Assembly: GCA_963696545.1 (NCBI GenBank) | Contig: CAVOKQ010000012.1 | Span: 310,001-374,000, forward strand | Source: RPQJ01 sp963696545 | GTDB lineage: Bacteria > Pseudomonadota > Gammaproteobacteria > Steroidobacterales > Steroidobacteraceae | Direction of reading: 5' to 3' | Length of the DNA: 64,000 nucleotides | In this document: piece by piece, positions 16,970-27,918 of the stretch | How the letters are laid out: each line of letters begins with the position of its first letter | How positions within the stretch are numbered: position 1 is the first letter of the stretch | Position numbers and translations under genes: made by a program | Notes under the pieces: generated by a model | Databases searched by the model: none | Seen by the model: the letters and a program-made list of their open reading frames with translations, nothing else | Told to the model about the DNA's origin: nothing

Positions 16970-18304
16970 TCAGCCCTCGGTGCGCCCTCGACGCCTGGCG
17001 GCGGCCTCCGAGCGATACGCTTCGTAGGCACCCGCGAAGGCTTCGGCGAACGGGTGCGGCATGCCGCCAACCTCGTTCTGCGTGATAACGCGGAACAGCT
17101 CGGCGTAGTGCTCCCAGTACTTCGGGCGCGGATCCTGCCCGGGCGCAAGCGTCCGCGCGCGTCCCTGCTCGAACTGGTCTGCAACGTTGCCCGGTGCGAG
17201 CTGGTCGAGCATGGCCTTCAGGCCGGCCCGTATGCCGGCATCGAGCGCGGCCTCGTGCTCCTTCGCATCGAGCAGGACGTCGCGCAGCGAGTCTACCGGC
17301 CCGCCATATACGCGGCCGTGAGACTCGAACAGGCGCACCAGGGCCTGCTCGACGCTGGACGACGTGCGCAGCGGATTGCTGCCCGCAGGCGGGGAGTTGG
17401 CGGGGCTCCCGGCGGCCGGACCGTTCGCGCCGCGGGCCTGCTGCAGGTCGTTCAGCCCGACCACCGCCTCGCGGAGCAATTGACCCGCGAGCAGCGGCAG
17501 CATGGACTGCGCCTCGGGCGAGAGTGACGCGGGATCGATGCCTGCGCCACGGCAGAAGGCCTGGACGGCTGCTTTGAGGTCGGCCCAGGAAGCTGCCTGC
17601 TGGTGGAAAGGCAGGGTCTGCTGCCGGGCCTGCATCCGCGTCTGGCGCCGCGCCACGGCGTCGGCGAGCTCCTGCCGCGTCACGGAGCGCGTCTTCAGGG
17701 CCCAATCCGCGGTCATCGGGGCTGCGGCAGGCTCCGGCACGGCCGATGGCGGGTCCCTGTCGTTGCTCGGCTCGGCTGCTGCCTCGCCGATCGCCACCAG
17801 CGCCGCCGCGCGCATTTCCTTCGGCATCTTGAGGCCGAAAGCATTGCGCACGGAAATCGAGCCGGAGTCCGCAGCGTCGCGCGGCGCAAACAGGCGGGCG
17901 ACGTCGAAGTTCGCCCCGATGTCCGAGTCGAGGTGCTTTGCCGCCGAGTGCAGCTCGGATGCGGCGGGCAGGAAGTCTATGCGGTCGTCCACGCTGACCA
18001 CGATCTCGTAGTCGCCGAGCCGGAGCCGGTCGCCGTCCTGCAGCGCCACCGGTCCGGTTTCCGAGACCGGATCCTCGGCATCGTTGACGAACACGCCGTT
18101 GGTGCTCTTGTCGCTGAGCCAGTAGGCGCCGCCGCGATACTCGATGTCACAGTGGTGGCCCGAGACGAGACGCTTCGAGTCGGGCAGGACCCAGTCGTTG
18201 TCCGGCGCGCGGCCGATCGTGCCGCCGTTCACGCCGAACACGCGCGCACGGTGCTCGCCGAGCTCCTGGTAGTGATCGCTGATGACGCGCAGCTTGATGG
18301 CCAT
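16970..18304 (-). CDS. tagH: FHA-domain protein TagH (type VI secretion-associated)
   Basis: The 444-residue product has an N-terminal FHA phosphothreonine-binding domain (about residues 24-100: GTIGRAPDNDWVLPD, LVSGHHCDIEYR, STNGVFVND), then a disordered linker rich in Pro and Ala, and a C-terminal domain matching the type VI secretion TagH family (DLKAAVQAFCRGAGID, KYWEHYAELFR, PFAEAFAGAYEAY). In Pseudomonas the related Fha1 activates T6SS after phosphorylation by PpkA. No tss/hcp/vgrG genes occur in this window, so here it is an orphan. The start MAIKLRVISD at 18304 is preferred over a frame open to 18400. It is convergent with the KimA-like gene. Confidence 0.85.
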   Translation of the reverse strand: MAIKLRVISDHYQELGEHRARVFGVNGGTIGRAPDNDWVLPDSKRLVSGHHCDIEYRGGAYWLSDKSTNGVFVNDAEDPVSETGPVALQDGDRLRLGDYEIVVSVDDRIDFLPAASELHSAAKHLDSDIGANFDVARLFAPRDAADSGSISVRNAFGLKMPKEMRAAALVAIGEAAAEPSNDRDPPSAVPEPAAAPMTADWALKTRSVTRQELADAVARRQTRMQARQQTLPFHQQAASWADLKAAVQAFCRGAGIDPASLSPEAQSMLPLLAGQLLREAVVGLNDLQQARGANGPAAGSPANSPPAGSNPLRTSSSVEQALVRLFESHGRVYGGPVDSLRDVLLDAKEHEAALDAGIRAGLKAMLDQLAPGNVADQFEQGRARTLAPGQDPRPKYWEHYAELFRVITQNEVGGMPHPFAEAFAGAYEAYRSEAAARRRGRTEG

Positions 18305-18353
18305 GGTACGGGGCACCTTGTAATATGCCGGCACCCCGGACCGCAAGCACACG

Positions 18354-18692
18354 ATGCCGCCCAGCAACATCTTCAAGGTGGTTTTCGCCAACCAGGGCAA
18401 GGTCTACGAGATCTTCGCCCGCAAGGTTGGCCATGGCACGCTGTTTGGCTTCATCGAGGTCGAGGAACTCATCTTCGGCGAGCGCTCGGCCGTCGTCGTG
18501 GATCCCTCCGAGGAGAAGATCCAGGCGGAATTTGCCGGCGTGAAGCGCACGTTCCTGCCGCTGCACTCCGTGATCCGCATCGACGAAGTGCGCAAGTCGG
18601 GCGTAAGCAAGGTCTCGGCGGCGGAAGGCTCGAACGTCACACAGTTCCCGTTCCCGGTCTACACGCCGGGCGACCCGGGCTCACGCAAGTAG
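18354..18692 (+). CDS. DUF1820 family protein
   Basis: The 112-residue soluble protein matches the DUF1820 family along its full length (IFKVVFANQGKVYEIFARKV, FGFIEVEELIFGERS, VVDPSEEKI, LPLHSVIRIDEV). The function is unknown; the family is conserved in gammaproteobacteria and is usually a single small gene. It starts 49 bases from the divergent tagH start and ends 85 bases before purL. Confidence 0.9.
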   Translation: MPPSNIFKVVFANQGKVYEIFARKVGHGTLFGFIEVEELIFGERSAVVVDPSEEKIQAEFAGVKRTFLPLHSVIRIDEVRKSGVSKVSAAEGSNVTQFPFPVYTPGDPGSRK

Positions 18693-18777
18693 ACCCCAGT
18701 CAGACCCCGCGCGCTGGCCGGGGAGGCACTGCTCCGGTATCATTCCGCGCCCCTGCCAGGCCGGCGCAGGCCTTCAA

Positions 18778-21700
18778 ATGCTCATACTCAGCGGCGCCCC
18801 CGCAATCTCGGATTTCCGGCTCGCCAAGCTGCTGACGTCGCTGCGCGGCGGCATCGGGCACCTCGCACGGCTCGATTCCCGCTACGTGCATTTCGTGGAC
18901 GTCGAGCACGACCTGGCCACGGATCAGGCGCGGGTGCTCGAATCCCTGCTCAGGTACGGCCCGCAGGCTCCCGGTGGCGAGCCGCGTGGCGAACTGCTGC
19001 TGGTGGTGCCGCGCTCCGGAACGGTGTCGCCGTGGTCGAGCAAGGCCACCGACATCGCCCATGTCTGCGGACTGGGCGCCGTGCGGCGCATCGAGCGCGG
19101 CATTGCGTATTACCTCGAGGGCGCCACGGCGCTGACGGAGGAGGAGTGGTCGGTGGCTGCCGGTCCGTTGCACGATCGCATGACCGAACAGGTGCTGCGT
19201 GATGCCGCCTCGGCCGCGGCGCTTTTCCAGCACGCCGCGCCGAAGCCGCTCGCGACGCTGCCGGTGCTCGCCGACGGGCGCGTCGCGCTCGAGACGGCCA
19301 ACCGCAATCTCGGTCTCGCATTGTCCGATGACGAGATCGATTACCTGCTCGAGGCGTTTCGCGGGCTCGGCCGCGATCCGACCGACGTGGAGCTGATGAT
19401 GTTCGCGCAGGCGAACTCGGAGCATTGCCGGCACAAGATCTTCAACGCAGAGTGGATCGTCGACGGCGTGCCGAGCGAGAAGTCGCTGTTCGGCATGATC
19501 CGCAACACTCATGCGAAGAATCCGCGCGGCGTGCTGTCCGCGTATCGCGACAACGCGGCGGTGATCGAGGGCTGGCCGGGCCGGCGCTGGTCTGCACGCG
19601 CGGGCAGCGGTGAGTACGCGGCGTCCGACGAGCCGATCGACATCCTGATGAAGGTCGAGACCCACAATCACCCGACGGCGATCTCGCCGTTTCCCGGCGC
19701 GGCCACGGGCTCCGGCGGCGAAATCCGCGACGAGGGCGCCACCGGGCGCGGGTCGAAGCCGAAGGCCGGCCTGGTCGGATTCACGGTCTCGAACCTGCGC
19801 ATTCCGGGCGCCACGCAACCCTGGGAACAGGACCTCGGCAAGCCGGACCGGATCGCTGCGGCGCTGCAGATCATGCTCGAAGGCCCGATCGGGGCTGCGT
19901 CGTTCAACAACGAGTTCGGCCGACCCGGCATCTGCGGGTACTTCCGCACGTTCGAGCAGCAGGTCGAGTCGCCCGGGCGGTCGTCGCTGCGCGGCTATCA
20001 CAAGCCGATCATGATCGCGGGCGGCCTCGGCAACATTCGTCGACAGCACGTGGAGAAGGCAACGATCGTCGCTGGCGCACGGATCGTCGTGCTCGGCGGT
20101 CCCGCGATGCTGATCGGCCTCGGTGGCGGCGCGGCTTCGTCGGTCGGCGCGGGCGCTAGTTCCGCTGACCTCGATTTCGCATCGGTGCAGCGGGGCAATC
20201 CCGAGATCCAGCGTCGCGCCCAGGAAGTCATCGACGGCTGCTCCGGCCTCGGGCCCGACAACCCGATCCTGCTGATCCATGACGTCGGCGCCGGTGGCCT
20301 CTCGAATGCCGTGCCGGAGTCGGTCGCGCACGGCGGCTGCGGGGGACGCGTGGACCTGCGCAAGGTGCTGAGCGACGAGCCCGGCATGTCGCCGCTCGAG
20401 ATCTGGTGCAACGAGGCGCAGGAGCGCTACGTGCTGATCGTCGCTGCCGGGCGGATGGACGAGTTCGGTGCGCTGTGCGAGCGCGAGCGCTGTCCATATG
20501 CCGTGATCGGCGAGGTAACCGCGGACGGTACGCTGCACGTGTCGGATCCGCTGTTCGGCAACGCACCCGTGGCGATGCCGCTCGATACGCTGCTCGGCAA
20601 GCCGCCGCGCATGACCCGCGACGTCCGTCGACTCGAGGGCGCGAGTGACGACTTCGACGGTCGTGGCGTGGACTTGCGGGAGGCCGCATTCAGGCTGCTG
20701 CGCCTGCCGGCGGTCGCCGACAAGACGTTCCTGATCACGATCGGCGACCGCTCCGTCGGCGGCATGATCAGTCGCGACCCGCTGGTGGGGCCCTGGCAGG
20801 TGCCGGTCAGCGACGTCGCCGTGACCATCAGCGATTACTTCTCGACGCGCGGCGAGGCGATGGCCATCGGCGAGCGGACACCGCTCGCACTGCTCGATTC
20901 TTCCGCCGCGGCACGGATGGCGGTAGCCGAAGCCGTGACCAACATCGCGGCAGCCGACATCGCGCGCATCGAGGACATCCGGCTGTCCGCCAACTGGATG
21001 GCGGCCTGCGGCGAGCCCGGTGAAGACGCGGACCTGTACGACGCCGTACGCACGGTGGGCGAGGACTTCTGTCCTGCGCTCGGAATCGCGATTCCGGTCG
21101 GCAAGGATTCACTGTCGATGAGGACGGCGTGGCGGGACGGCAGCGAAACACGACAGGTCGTGGCGCCCGTCTCGCTGATTGTCTCCGCGTTTGCTCCGGT
21201 GCAGGACGTGCGGCGCACGCTCACGCCCCAGCTCAGGACCGATCGCGGCGACACGCGCCTGGTGCTCGTGGATCTCGGCGCGGGCCGGGACAGGCTCGGC
21301 GGTTCGTGCCTTGCGCAGGTCTACGGCCGGGTGGGACGGGAGGCGCCGGACTGCGACGAGCCACTGCGCCTGCGCGCGTTCTTCAAGGCGCTGGTGCGGC
21401 TGCGCCGCGCCGGCCTGGTGCTCGCGTACCACGACCGCTCGGACGGCGGTCTGTTCGTCACGCTCTGCGAGATGGCGTTCGCCGGCAGATGCGGCATCGA
21501 CGCCGATCTCGTCGCTGTCGGCGGCGAGAGCCGTGCCGTGGCCGCGCTGTTTGCCGAAGAGCTCGGCGCCGTGCTGCAGGTCGAAGCATCTGCCGAGCAA
21601 CAGGTGCTCGCCATACTGCGCGAATCCGGGCTCGACGACTGCGCTCGTACGATAGGGCGCGTCAACGAATCGGAAAATGTGCGCGTCACCGTCGCCGGGC

Positions 21701-22677
21701 GGCCGCTGTTCTCCGCCACGCGAACCGAACTCCGTCGCGCCTGGTCGGAGACGACCTTCCGCATGCAGTCGCTGCGCGACAATCCTGCATGCGCGGACGA
21801 AGAGCATGCGCGTGCAACCGATCCGGCCGACCCGGGGCTGCATGCGCGACTGACATTCGATCCGGCCCGGGACGTTGCCGCACCGATGATCCTCGAGGGC
21901 GCGCGACCGCCGGTCGCGATCCTTCGCGAGCAGGGCGTCAACAGCCAGCTGGAGATGGCTGCCGCATTTCATCGGGCGGGATTCGCGCCGGTCGACGTGC
22001 ACATGACGGACCTGATCGCGGGCCGCAAGCGCCTGGACGACTTCCGCGGCGTCGTCGCCTGCGGCGGGTTCTCGTACGGCGACGTGCTCGGGGCAGGCGA
22101 AGGCTGGGCCAAGTCCATCCTGTTCAATGCGCAGCTCCGGCAGCAGTTCGAGCGCTTCTTCGCGCGCGGCGACTCCTTCACGCTCGGTGTATGCAATGGC
22201 TGCCAGATGCTCGCCGCGCTCAGGTCGCTGGTGCCCGGCGCGGAGCATTGGCCACGGTTCGTACGCAATCGTTCCGAGCAGTTCGAGGGGCGAGTGGGTC
22301 TCGTGGAAGTGCTGCCGTCGCCGTCGCTGTTCCTCGCGGGCATGCAGGGCTCGGTGATGCCGATCGCGATCGCGCATGGCGAAGGTCGGGCGGAGTTTTC
22401 CGCAGGCGCGGCCGTGCAGCAGTGCCTGGCGACGGGGCTCGTGAGCCTGCGTTACGTCGACAATAGCGGTAAAGCCACGGAGCTCTATCCCGCCAATCCG
22501 AACGGCTCACCGGCCGGCATCACGGGCCTCACCAGCCGTGATGGCCGCGCGACCATCCTGATGCCGCACCCGGAGCGTGTGTTCCGCACCGTACAGAATT
22601 CCTGGCACCCGGACACTTGGGGCGAAGACAGCGGGTGGATGCGGATGTTCCGCAACGCTCGCGTCTGGGTCGGCTGA
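18778..22677 (+). CDS. purL: Phosphoribosylformylglycinamidine synthase
   Basis: PurL makes FGAM from FGAR, glutamine and ATP, the fourth step of purine synthesis. The 1299-residue product is the large single-chain type of gammaproteobacteria (1295 in E. coli). An N-terminal PurS-like domain (about 1-140) is followed by the linker, two AIRS-like ATP domains (QANSEHCRHKIFNAEW, KVETHNHPTAISPFPGA; second half from about 660) and a C-terminal glutaminase with nucleophile Cys1139 in GVCNGCQML and the triad HPE at 1264-1266. The length and all key motifs are intact. With guaBA and purF it gives three purine loci in the window. Confidence 0.98.
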   Translation: MLILSGAPAISDFRLAKLLTSLRGGIGHLARLDSRYVHFVDVEHDLATDQARVLESLLRYGPQAPGGEPRGELLLVVPRSGTVSPWSSKATDIAHVCGLGAVRRIERGIAYYLEGATALTEEEWSVAAGPLHDRMTEQVLRDAASAAALFQHAAPKPLATLPVLADGRVALETANRNLGLALSDDEIDYLLEAFRGLGRDPTDVELMMFAQANSEHCRHKIFNAEWIVDGVPSEKSLFGMIRNTHAKNPRGVLSAYRDNAAVIEGWPGRRWSARAGSGEYAASDEPIDILMKVETHNHPTAISPFPGAATGSGGEIRDEGATGRGSKPKAGLVGFTVSNLRIPGATQPWEQDLGKPDRIAAALQIMLEGPIGAASFNNEFGRPGICGYFRTFEQQVESPGRSSLRGYHKPIMIAGGLGNIRRQHVEKATIVAGARIVVLGGPAMLIGLGGGAASSVGAGASSADLDFASVQRGNPEIQRRAQEVIDGCSGLGPDNPILLIHDVGAGGLSNAVPESVAHGGCGGRVDLRKVLSDEPGMSPLEIWCNEAQERYVLIVAAGRMDEFGALCERERCPYAVIGEVTADGTLHVSDPLFGNAPVAMPLDTLLGKPPRMTRDVRRLEGASDDFDGRGVDLREAAFRLLRLPAVADKTFLITIGDRSVGGMISRDPLVGPWQVPVSDVAVTISDYFSTRGEAMAIGERTPLALLDSSAAARMAVAEAVTNIAAADIARIEDIRLSANWMAACGEPGEDADLYDAVRTVGEDFCPALGIAIPVGKDSLSMRTAWRDGSETRQVVAPVSLIVSAFAPVQDVRRTLTPQLRTDRGDTRLVLVDLGAGRDRLGGSCLAQVYGRVGREAPDCDEPLRLRAFFKALVRLRRAGLVLAYHDRSDGGLFVTLCEMAFAGRCGIDADLVAVGGESRAVAALFAEELGAVLQVEASAEQQVLAILRESGLDDCARTIGRVNESENVRVTVAGRPLFSATRTELRRAWSETTFRMQSLRDNPACADEEHARATDPADPGLHARLTFDPARDVAAPMILEGARPPVAILREQGVNSQLEMAAAFHRAGFAPVDVHMTDLIAGRKRLDDFRGVVACGGFSYGDVLGAGEGWAKSILFNAQLRQQFERFFARGDSFTLGVCNGCQMLAALRSLVPGAEHWPRFVRNRSEQFEGRVGLVEVLPSPSLFLAGMQGSVMPIAIAHGEGRAEFSAGAAVQQCLATGLVSLRYVDNSGKATELYPANPNGSPAGITGLTSRDGRATILMPHPERVFRTVQNSWHPDTWGEDSGWMRMFRNARVWVG

Positions 22678-22697
22678 CGCCTCTCGCAGTCACTTGA

Positions 22698-22732
22698 CGC
22701 TTCGCGTCTGCGTTGCGTCGCGCCGCGAAGCG
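22698..22732. terminator. Inverted repeat between convergent purL and zinc-ribbon gene
   Basis: CGCTTCGCG at 22698-22706 pairs perfectly with CGCGAAGCG at 22724-22732 across a 17-nt loop in the 62-base gap between convergent genes. There is no T-run, so terminator activity is a guess. Confidence 0.35.
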
Positions 22733-22739
22733 CCCGGGA

Positions 22740-23456
22740 TCACTCCGCGCCGGCGGCCCGCCCGATCGGCGTGATCTTGTCGAGAGTCTCCTCGGCGAAA
22801 AACCGCCGCACCATCATGGCCTGCTGCAACTTGCCCTTGCGCACGTATGCCTGGTACAGCATGTCCTTGACGAGCTCGAGCAGCACGCCCGACTCGTAGG
22901 CGCCGATCTCCGGCAGCGACGGCCACGCATCCGCGTCGGTGCCGAACAGGACCTTCTTGACGACGGCAAAAGTGTCGGTATCGATCTCCGCCATTTCGCG
23001 CGCTTCGTTGATCTGGTTGAAGATCCGCAGGCGCCCGTTCTCACCGAGATCGTTGAAGACCGTCTGCGCGGTGCGCCTGCACATCGAAGCGAACGCGTTG
23101 AAGTGGCCGGCCGAGTAGCACCCGAGCGCCTCGCGGAAGAGTTTCTCGCTCTCCTCCGGGAGGTAGGTGAAATTGAACTTCTCACGCGCCCGTTCGAGCT
23201 CGACGAAGTTGTTCGCGAGCTCGACACGGTTGGCCGCGTACATCTTCACGGCAAAGCGCAGGAAGACCGGCGCATTGCAGGAATCGCAGCGATAGACGAC
23301 ACCGACCTGGCTCGGCCGGCTCGCGACGAGCTCGGAGTAATGCGGAACCGAGACTGCCGTGATGTGCGAGAAGACCTGGCAGTGCGGGCAATTGAGCGCG
23401 AGGCTGCGTTCCTGGTCGTGGTGCAGACGGCTCTGTGCGTCGACGTAGACTGACAT
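22740..23456 (-). CDS. DUF4145-like zinc-ribbon protein
   Basis: The 238-residue product has two CxxC pairs (CPHC near residue 23 and CDSC near 58) forming a probable zinc ribbon, followed by a helical region (YLPEESEKLFREALGCYSAG, FNAFASMCRRTAQTVFNDLG) typical of DUF4145 proteins, which are often linked to restriction or nucleic-acid functions. The start MSVYVDAQSR at 23456 is chosen because upstream residues in the open frame look non-coding. It is the last gene of a leftward series with ettA, hutH and a membrane protein, 65 bases after the latter. The function is unknown. Confidence 0.75.
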   Translation of the reverse strand: MSVYVDAQSRLHHDQERSLALNCPHCQVFSHITAVSVPHYSELVASRPSQVGVVYRCDSCNAPVFLRFAVKMYAANRVELANNFVELERAREKFNFTYLPEESEKLFREALGCYSAGHFNAFASMCRRTAQTVFNDLGENGRLRIFNQINEAREMAEIDTDTFAVVKKVLFGTDADAWPSLPEIGAYESGVLLELVKDMLYQAYVRKGKLQQAMMVRRFFAEETLDKITPIGRAAGAE

Positions 23457-23521
23457 GGAACGGCATCCGAGGCCGGGTGACGCCCCGAGTGTAGCCGAAC
23501 CCACGGCGCCAGGCAGCACGG

Positions 23522-24181
23522 TCAGGCGGATGGCTTGGCGCTCGTGGCGGCGGCTTCGTTGGCCGGCTCGATCCGTAGCGCCGGCCCCGCCAGCCAGACG
23601 GTGAACCGGGCTTCGTCGACCAGGGGCCGCCAAGGGCTATCGGCGTGGCCGCCCTGCAGGTGGCGCATCCAGCTGGGGCTGGTGCGGGCCTTTGCCCAGA
23701 GGTCTTCCCCCGAGTCCGAGGAAAGGGTGTAGCGCGAGGGTTCCGGCTCATCGCCGGCGGCCCGGGCGTCGGAGGCCGGCTGAGGGCGCGTGCTCAGGCG
23801 CTCCAGGCGGTACATCGGGTCTAGTCCGAGATCCGCGGCGCGGCCCTGCCAGTCGAGCGTCCGGGCCTCGAGCCGCCATTGGTCGCCGGTGAGTTCGAAC
23901 ACCTGCACGCGGCCACCGGGCAGTCGCGTCAGCGTCCCTCGGAAATTCCTGGAGCCGACCCGCTCGAGATACAGCTCGGCCACGGGCTGGCCCCGGATCA
24001 CGGGCTCGTAGGACACCAGGCTGCCCGTCACTGACCAGAGCATCAGGGCGGCCCAGCCAGCCGCGACCCCGAGAACGACGTGTCCGAGCGTCGCCAGCTT
24101 GCGACCGGCCAGCCATCGGCTCCACGCGAGCAGCAGGGCAAGCAGCGTAAAGCAGGCGAGGACGACGGCAACGCCGCGCAC
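23522..24181 (-). CDS. Conserved hypothetical membrane-anchored protein
   Basis: The product of 219 residues from GTG 24181 has two hydrophobic N-terminal segments (about 3-19 VAVVLACFTLLALLLAW and 30-47) and then a soluble, probably periplasmic domain with the motifs GDQWRLEARTLDWQG and LGLDPMYRLERL. It starts 7 bases after the hutH stop, so it is likely co-transcribed. The frame is open further up to 24286, inside hutH. I recall similar uncharacterised proteins in Pseudomonas, but no function is supported by the sequence. Confidence 0.6.
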   Translation of the reverse strand: MRGVAVVLACFTLLALLLAWSRWLAGRKLATLGHVVLGVAAGWAALMLWSVTGSLVSYEPVIRGQPVAELYLERVGSRNFRGTLTRLPGGRVQVFELTGDQWRLEARTLDWQGRAADLGLDPMYRLERLSTRPQPASDARAAGDEPEPSRYTLSSDSGEDLWAKARTSPSWMRHLQGGHADSPWRPLVDEARFTVWLAGPALRIEPANEAAATSAKPSA

Positions 24182-24188
24182 GATCGCG

Positions 24189-25709
24189 CTACCGCAGCAA
24201 ACGCGACAGTGCGCCGCTCTGCACGAGCGTCGTGAGCGCGGCGATGCCCCGGTCGAGCCGATGATCGTGCGCCAGGAACGGCGCATGAGTGCGGACGAGG
24301 GCGTGGACCTGCTCGAGCGCTGGCGTCGTCTTCAGCGGGCGCATGCTGTCGATCGCGCGGGCCGCGGCGAGCAGCTCGATGCCGAGCACGGTCGCCGTGT
24401 TCGTGCAGATCTCCAGAAGCTTGCGGCCGGCCCACGGTGCCATGCTCACGTGGTCTTCCTGTCCAGCCGAGGTCGGCAGGCTGTCCACCGAGGCGGGGTG
24501 TGCGTACGTCTTGTTCTCGGAGACCAGCGCCGCCGCGGTCACGTGCGCCATCATGAAACCCGACTCGAGGCCGGGCTCGGTCGCGAGGAACATGTTCAGG
24601 TTCGGATTGACGCGGCGATCGAGCAGGTCGATGCGTCGCTCGGCGATGCTGGCGAGTTCGGCGACCGCGATCGCGAGAAAATCGCTGATGAAGCCGATCG
24701 GCTCCGCGTGGAAGTTGCCGCCCGAGAGTATGTCCCGGCCGAAGATCAGCGGGTTGTCCGACACGCCGTTCACGGCGGCGGCCAGCACCGTGCGCGCGTG
24801 GTCGAGCGTGTGTTCCACGGCCCCGAACACCTGTGGCATGCAGCGCACTGCGTAGGGATCCTGCACGCGCTCGCAATCCTCGTGGCTCTTCAGGATCTCG
24901 CTGTCGGTGAGCAACTTGCGCAACCGCGCGGCGACCTCAACCTGGCCCGGGAGCCGGCTCGCTTCCTGGATGCGCCGATCGAAAGGTGCGTGGCTGCCGG
25001 CAAGACCCTCGACCGTAAGCGCACCTGCAACGATCGAGGCGTCGAGCAGTTGCTCAGCACGGAACAGCCCGTCGAGCGCCAGTGCGAGGCTGAGTTGCGT
25101 CCCGTTCAGCAGGGCGAGGCCTTCCTTCGCCTCGAGAACCAGCGGCTCGAGGCCCACTGCCTTCGGGACATCAAGGCCTGCGAGTTCGTCCGCGCCGCGG
25201 GTCGCTTCTCCTTCGCCGATCAGCGCGAGCGCTACGTGAGCTAGCGGAGCGAGGTCGCCGGAAGCGCCGACCGATCCCTGCGACGGCACGACCGGCAGCA
25301 CGTCCGCGTTGAGCAGCGTGAGCAGCATCTCGGCCACCAGCGGTCGCGCTCCCGAGAAGCCGGCGGCGAGACTGTTCGCCTTGAGCAGCAGCATCCGCCG
25401 CACGATCGATGCGGGCAGCGGACGGCCCGTGCCGCAGGCGTGACTGCGGATCAGGTTCAGTTGCAGCTTGCGAGTCTTGGCAGTCGGAATTACGCGGTTG
25501 GCGAAGGCGCCGAAGCCGGTGTTGATGCCGTAGCTCACGTCGCCGCGTTCGATCGCGCGCTGCACTGCGTCGCGCGACGCCTGCATGCGCCGGCGCGCCG
25601 CCGGCGCCAGCGTCACGCGCGGGCGACGCGACTCGAACGCCCGCAGTTGCGCGAGCGTGAGCCGCCTGCCGTCGATCTCGAGTGCGGGTCGCTTCGGTGT
25701 GCGTGCCAT
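24189..25709 (-). CDS. hutH: Histidine ammonia-lyase (MIO enzyme)
   Basis: HutH deaminates L-histidine to urocanate. The 506-residue product contains the self-forming MIO prosthetic-group triad Ala-Ser-Gly in GSVGASGDLAPLAH, the YGINTGFG loop with the catalytic Tyr, QDPYAVRCMPQVFG, and HPASVDSLPTSAGQEDHVSM. These match histidine lyases rather than tyrosine or phenylalanine lyases. ATG 25709 follows a GGGAG site; an ATG at 25730, five bases after the ettA stop, is possible. No hutU, hutI, hutG or hutC lies in the window, so this copy is separated from the histidine utilisation pathway and sits in an operon-like series with ettA. Confidence 0.9.
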   Translation of the reverse strand: MARTPKRPALEIDGRRLTLAQLRAFESRRPRVTLAPAARRRMQASRDAVQRAIERGDVSYGINTGFGAFANRVIPTAKTRKLQLNLIRSHACGTGRPLPASIVRRMLLLKANSLAAGFSGARPLVAEMLLTLLNADVLPVVPSQGSVGASGDLAPLAHVALALIGEGEATRGADELAGLDVPKAVGLEPLVLEAKEGLALLNGTQLSLALALDGLFRAEQLLDASIVAGALTVEGLAGSHAPFDRRIQEASRLPGQVEVAARLRKLLTDSEILKSHEDCERVQDPYAVRCMPQVFGAVEHTLDHARTVLAAAVNGVSDNPLIFGRDILSGGNFHAEPIGFISDFLAIAVAELASIAERRIDLLDRRVNPNLNMFLATEPGLESGFMMAHVTAAALVSENKTYAHPASVDSLPTSAGQEDHVSMAPWAGRKLLEICTNTATVLGIELLAAARAIDSMRPLKTTPALEQVHALVRTHAPFLAHDHRLDRGIAALTTLVQSGALSRLLR

Positions 25710-25735
25710 GTTGCTCCCGCTCGGTTCCATCCGTC

Positions 25736-27403
<1,668 letters not shown>

Positions 27404-27474
27404 AGGCTCGAGAATCGGTGGAAGGGGGAAAAAGGGCCGCGATTATGCGGCCTGCGCGCGACTCGCGCCACGTG

Positions 27475-27595
27475 CCAGTCACTGGTGTTCCGGGGTGCCA
27501 TGGCGGGGACGCCGTAAACCCATCCATGGGGGCTCGCACGCGGCGTCCATGCCGCGTGACGCCCCGCAATGGCACCCCGGAACACCAGTGACCGG
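27475..27595 (+). repeat. Palindromic Y-element R1 (forward)
   Basis: A 53-nt core (27509-27561) is flanked by 34-nt arms (27475-27508 and 27562-27595) that pair with 32 of 34 bases. In the core, hairpin A is CCCAT-CC-ATGGG and hairpin B is CACGCGGC-GTCCAT-GCCGCGTG. The arm sequence (for example GGTGTTCCGGGGTGCCA) does not occur in the other copies. Confidence 0.85.
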
Positions 27596-27712
27596 AAGCG
27601 GTGGCCTGCTGCGCGAGTGGCCCTGATCTTGCGATGTCGAGATCACAGCCTTGGCGCCAAGTGTGGGCATTGACCTGTGGTGGGACCCTGTCCGGCGCCG
27701 CCGTCGCTGATA

Positions 27713-27845
27713 CGGCCTCCGGCACAAGCTGGCAGGGAAGCCGATGACGGGGCGTCACGCGGCATGGACGCCGCGTGCGAGCCCCCATGGATGGGTTTAC
27801 GGCGTCCCCGGCATCGGCTTCCCTGCCAGCTTGTGCCGGAGGCCG
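27713..27845 (-). repeat. Palindromic Y-element R2 (reverse)
   Basis: The core at 27753-27805 is, on the minus strand, identical over all 53 bases to the core of R1. The 40-nt arms (27713-27752 and 27806-27845) pair with 39 of 40 bases and are unrelated in sequence to the R1 arms. Confidence 0.85.
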
Positions 27846-27918
27846 CCGAGTCGAGGCTGGCTCGGACTCGTTCGATCACAAACGGCTACAATTAGCGGTC
27901 CCAGTCCGTGGAGTACCC

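Larger units (their letters stand above)
27404..27918. other. Divergent ettA/glyA spacer holding a pair of palindromic elements
   Basis: This 515-base spacer holds elements R1 (27475-27595) and R2 (27713-27845) in opposite orientation with a 117-base gap, so about half of it can fold into two long hairpins. The gap at 27596-27712 shows no gene. A TACAAT at 27887-27892 is a possible glyA -10 box but lacks a good -35. Confidence 0.7.

Noticed and set aside
24189..25709. Tyrosine or phenylalanine ammonia-lyase instead of hutH
   Set aside because: The segments around the active site (RSHACGTG, HPASVDSLPTSAGQEDH) fit histidine lyases better, though substrate choice is not proven.
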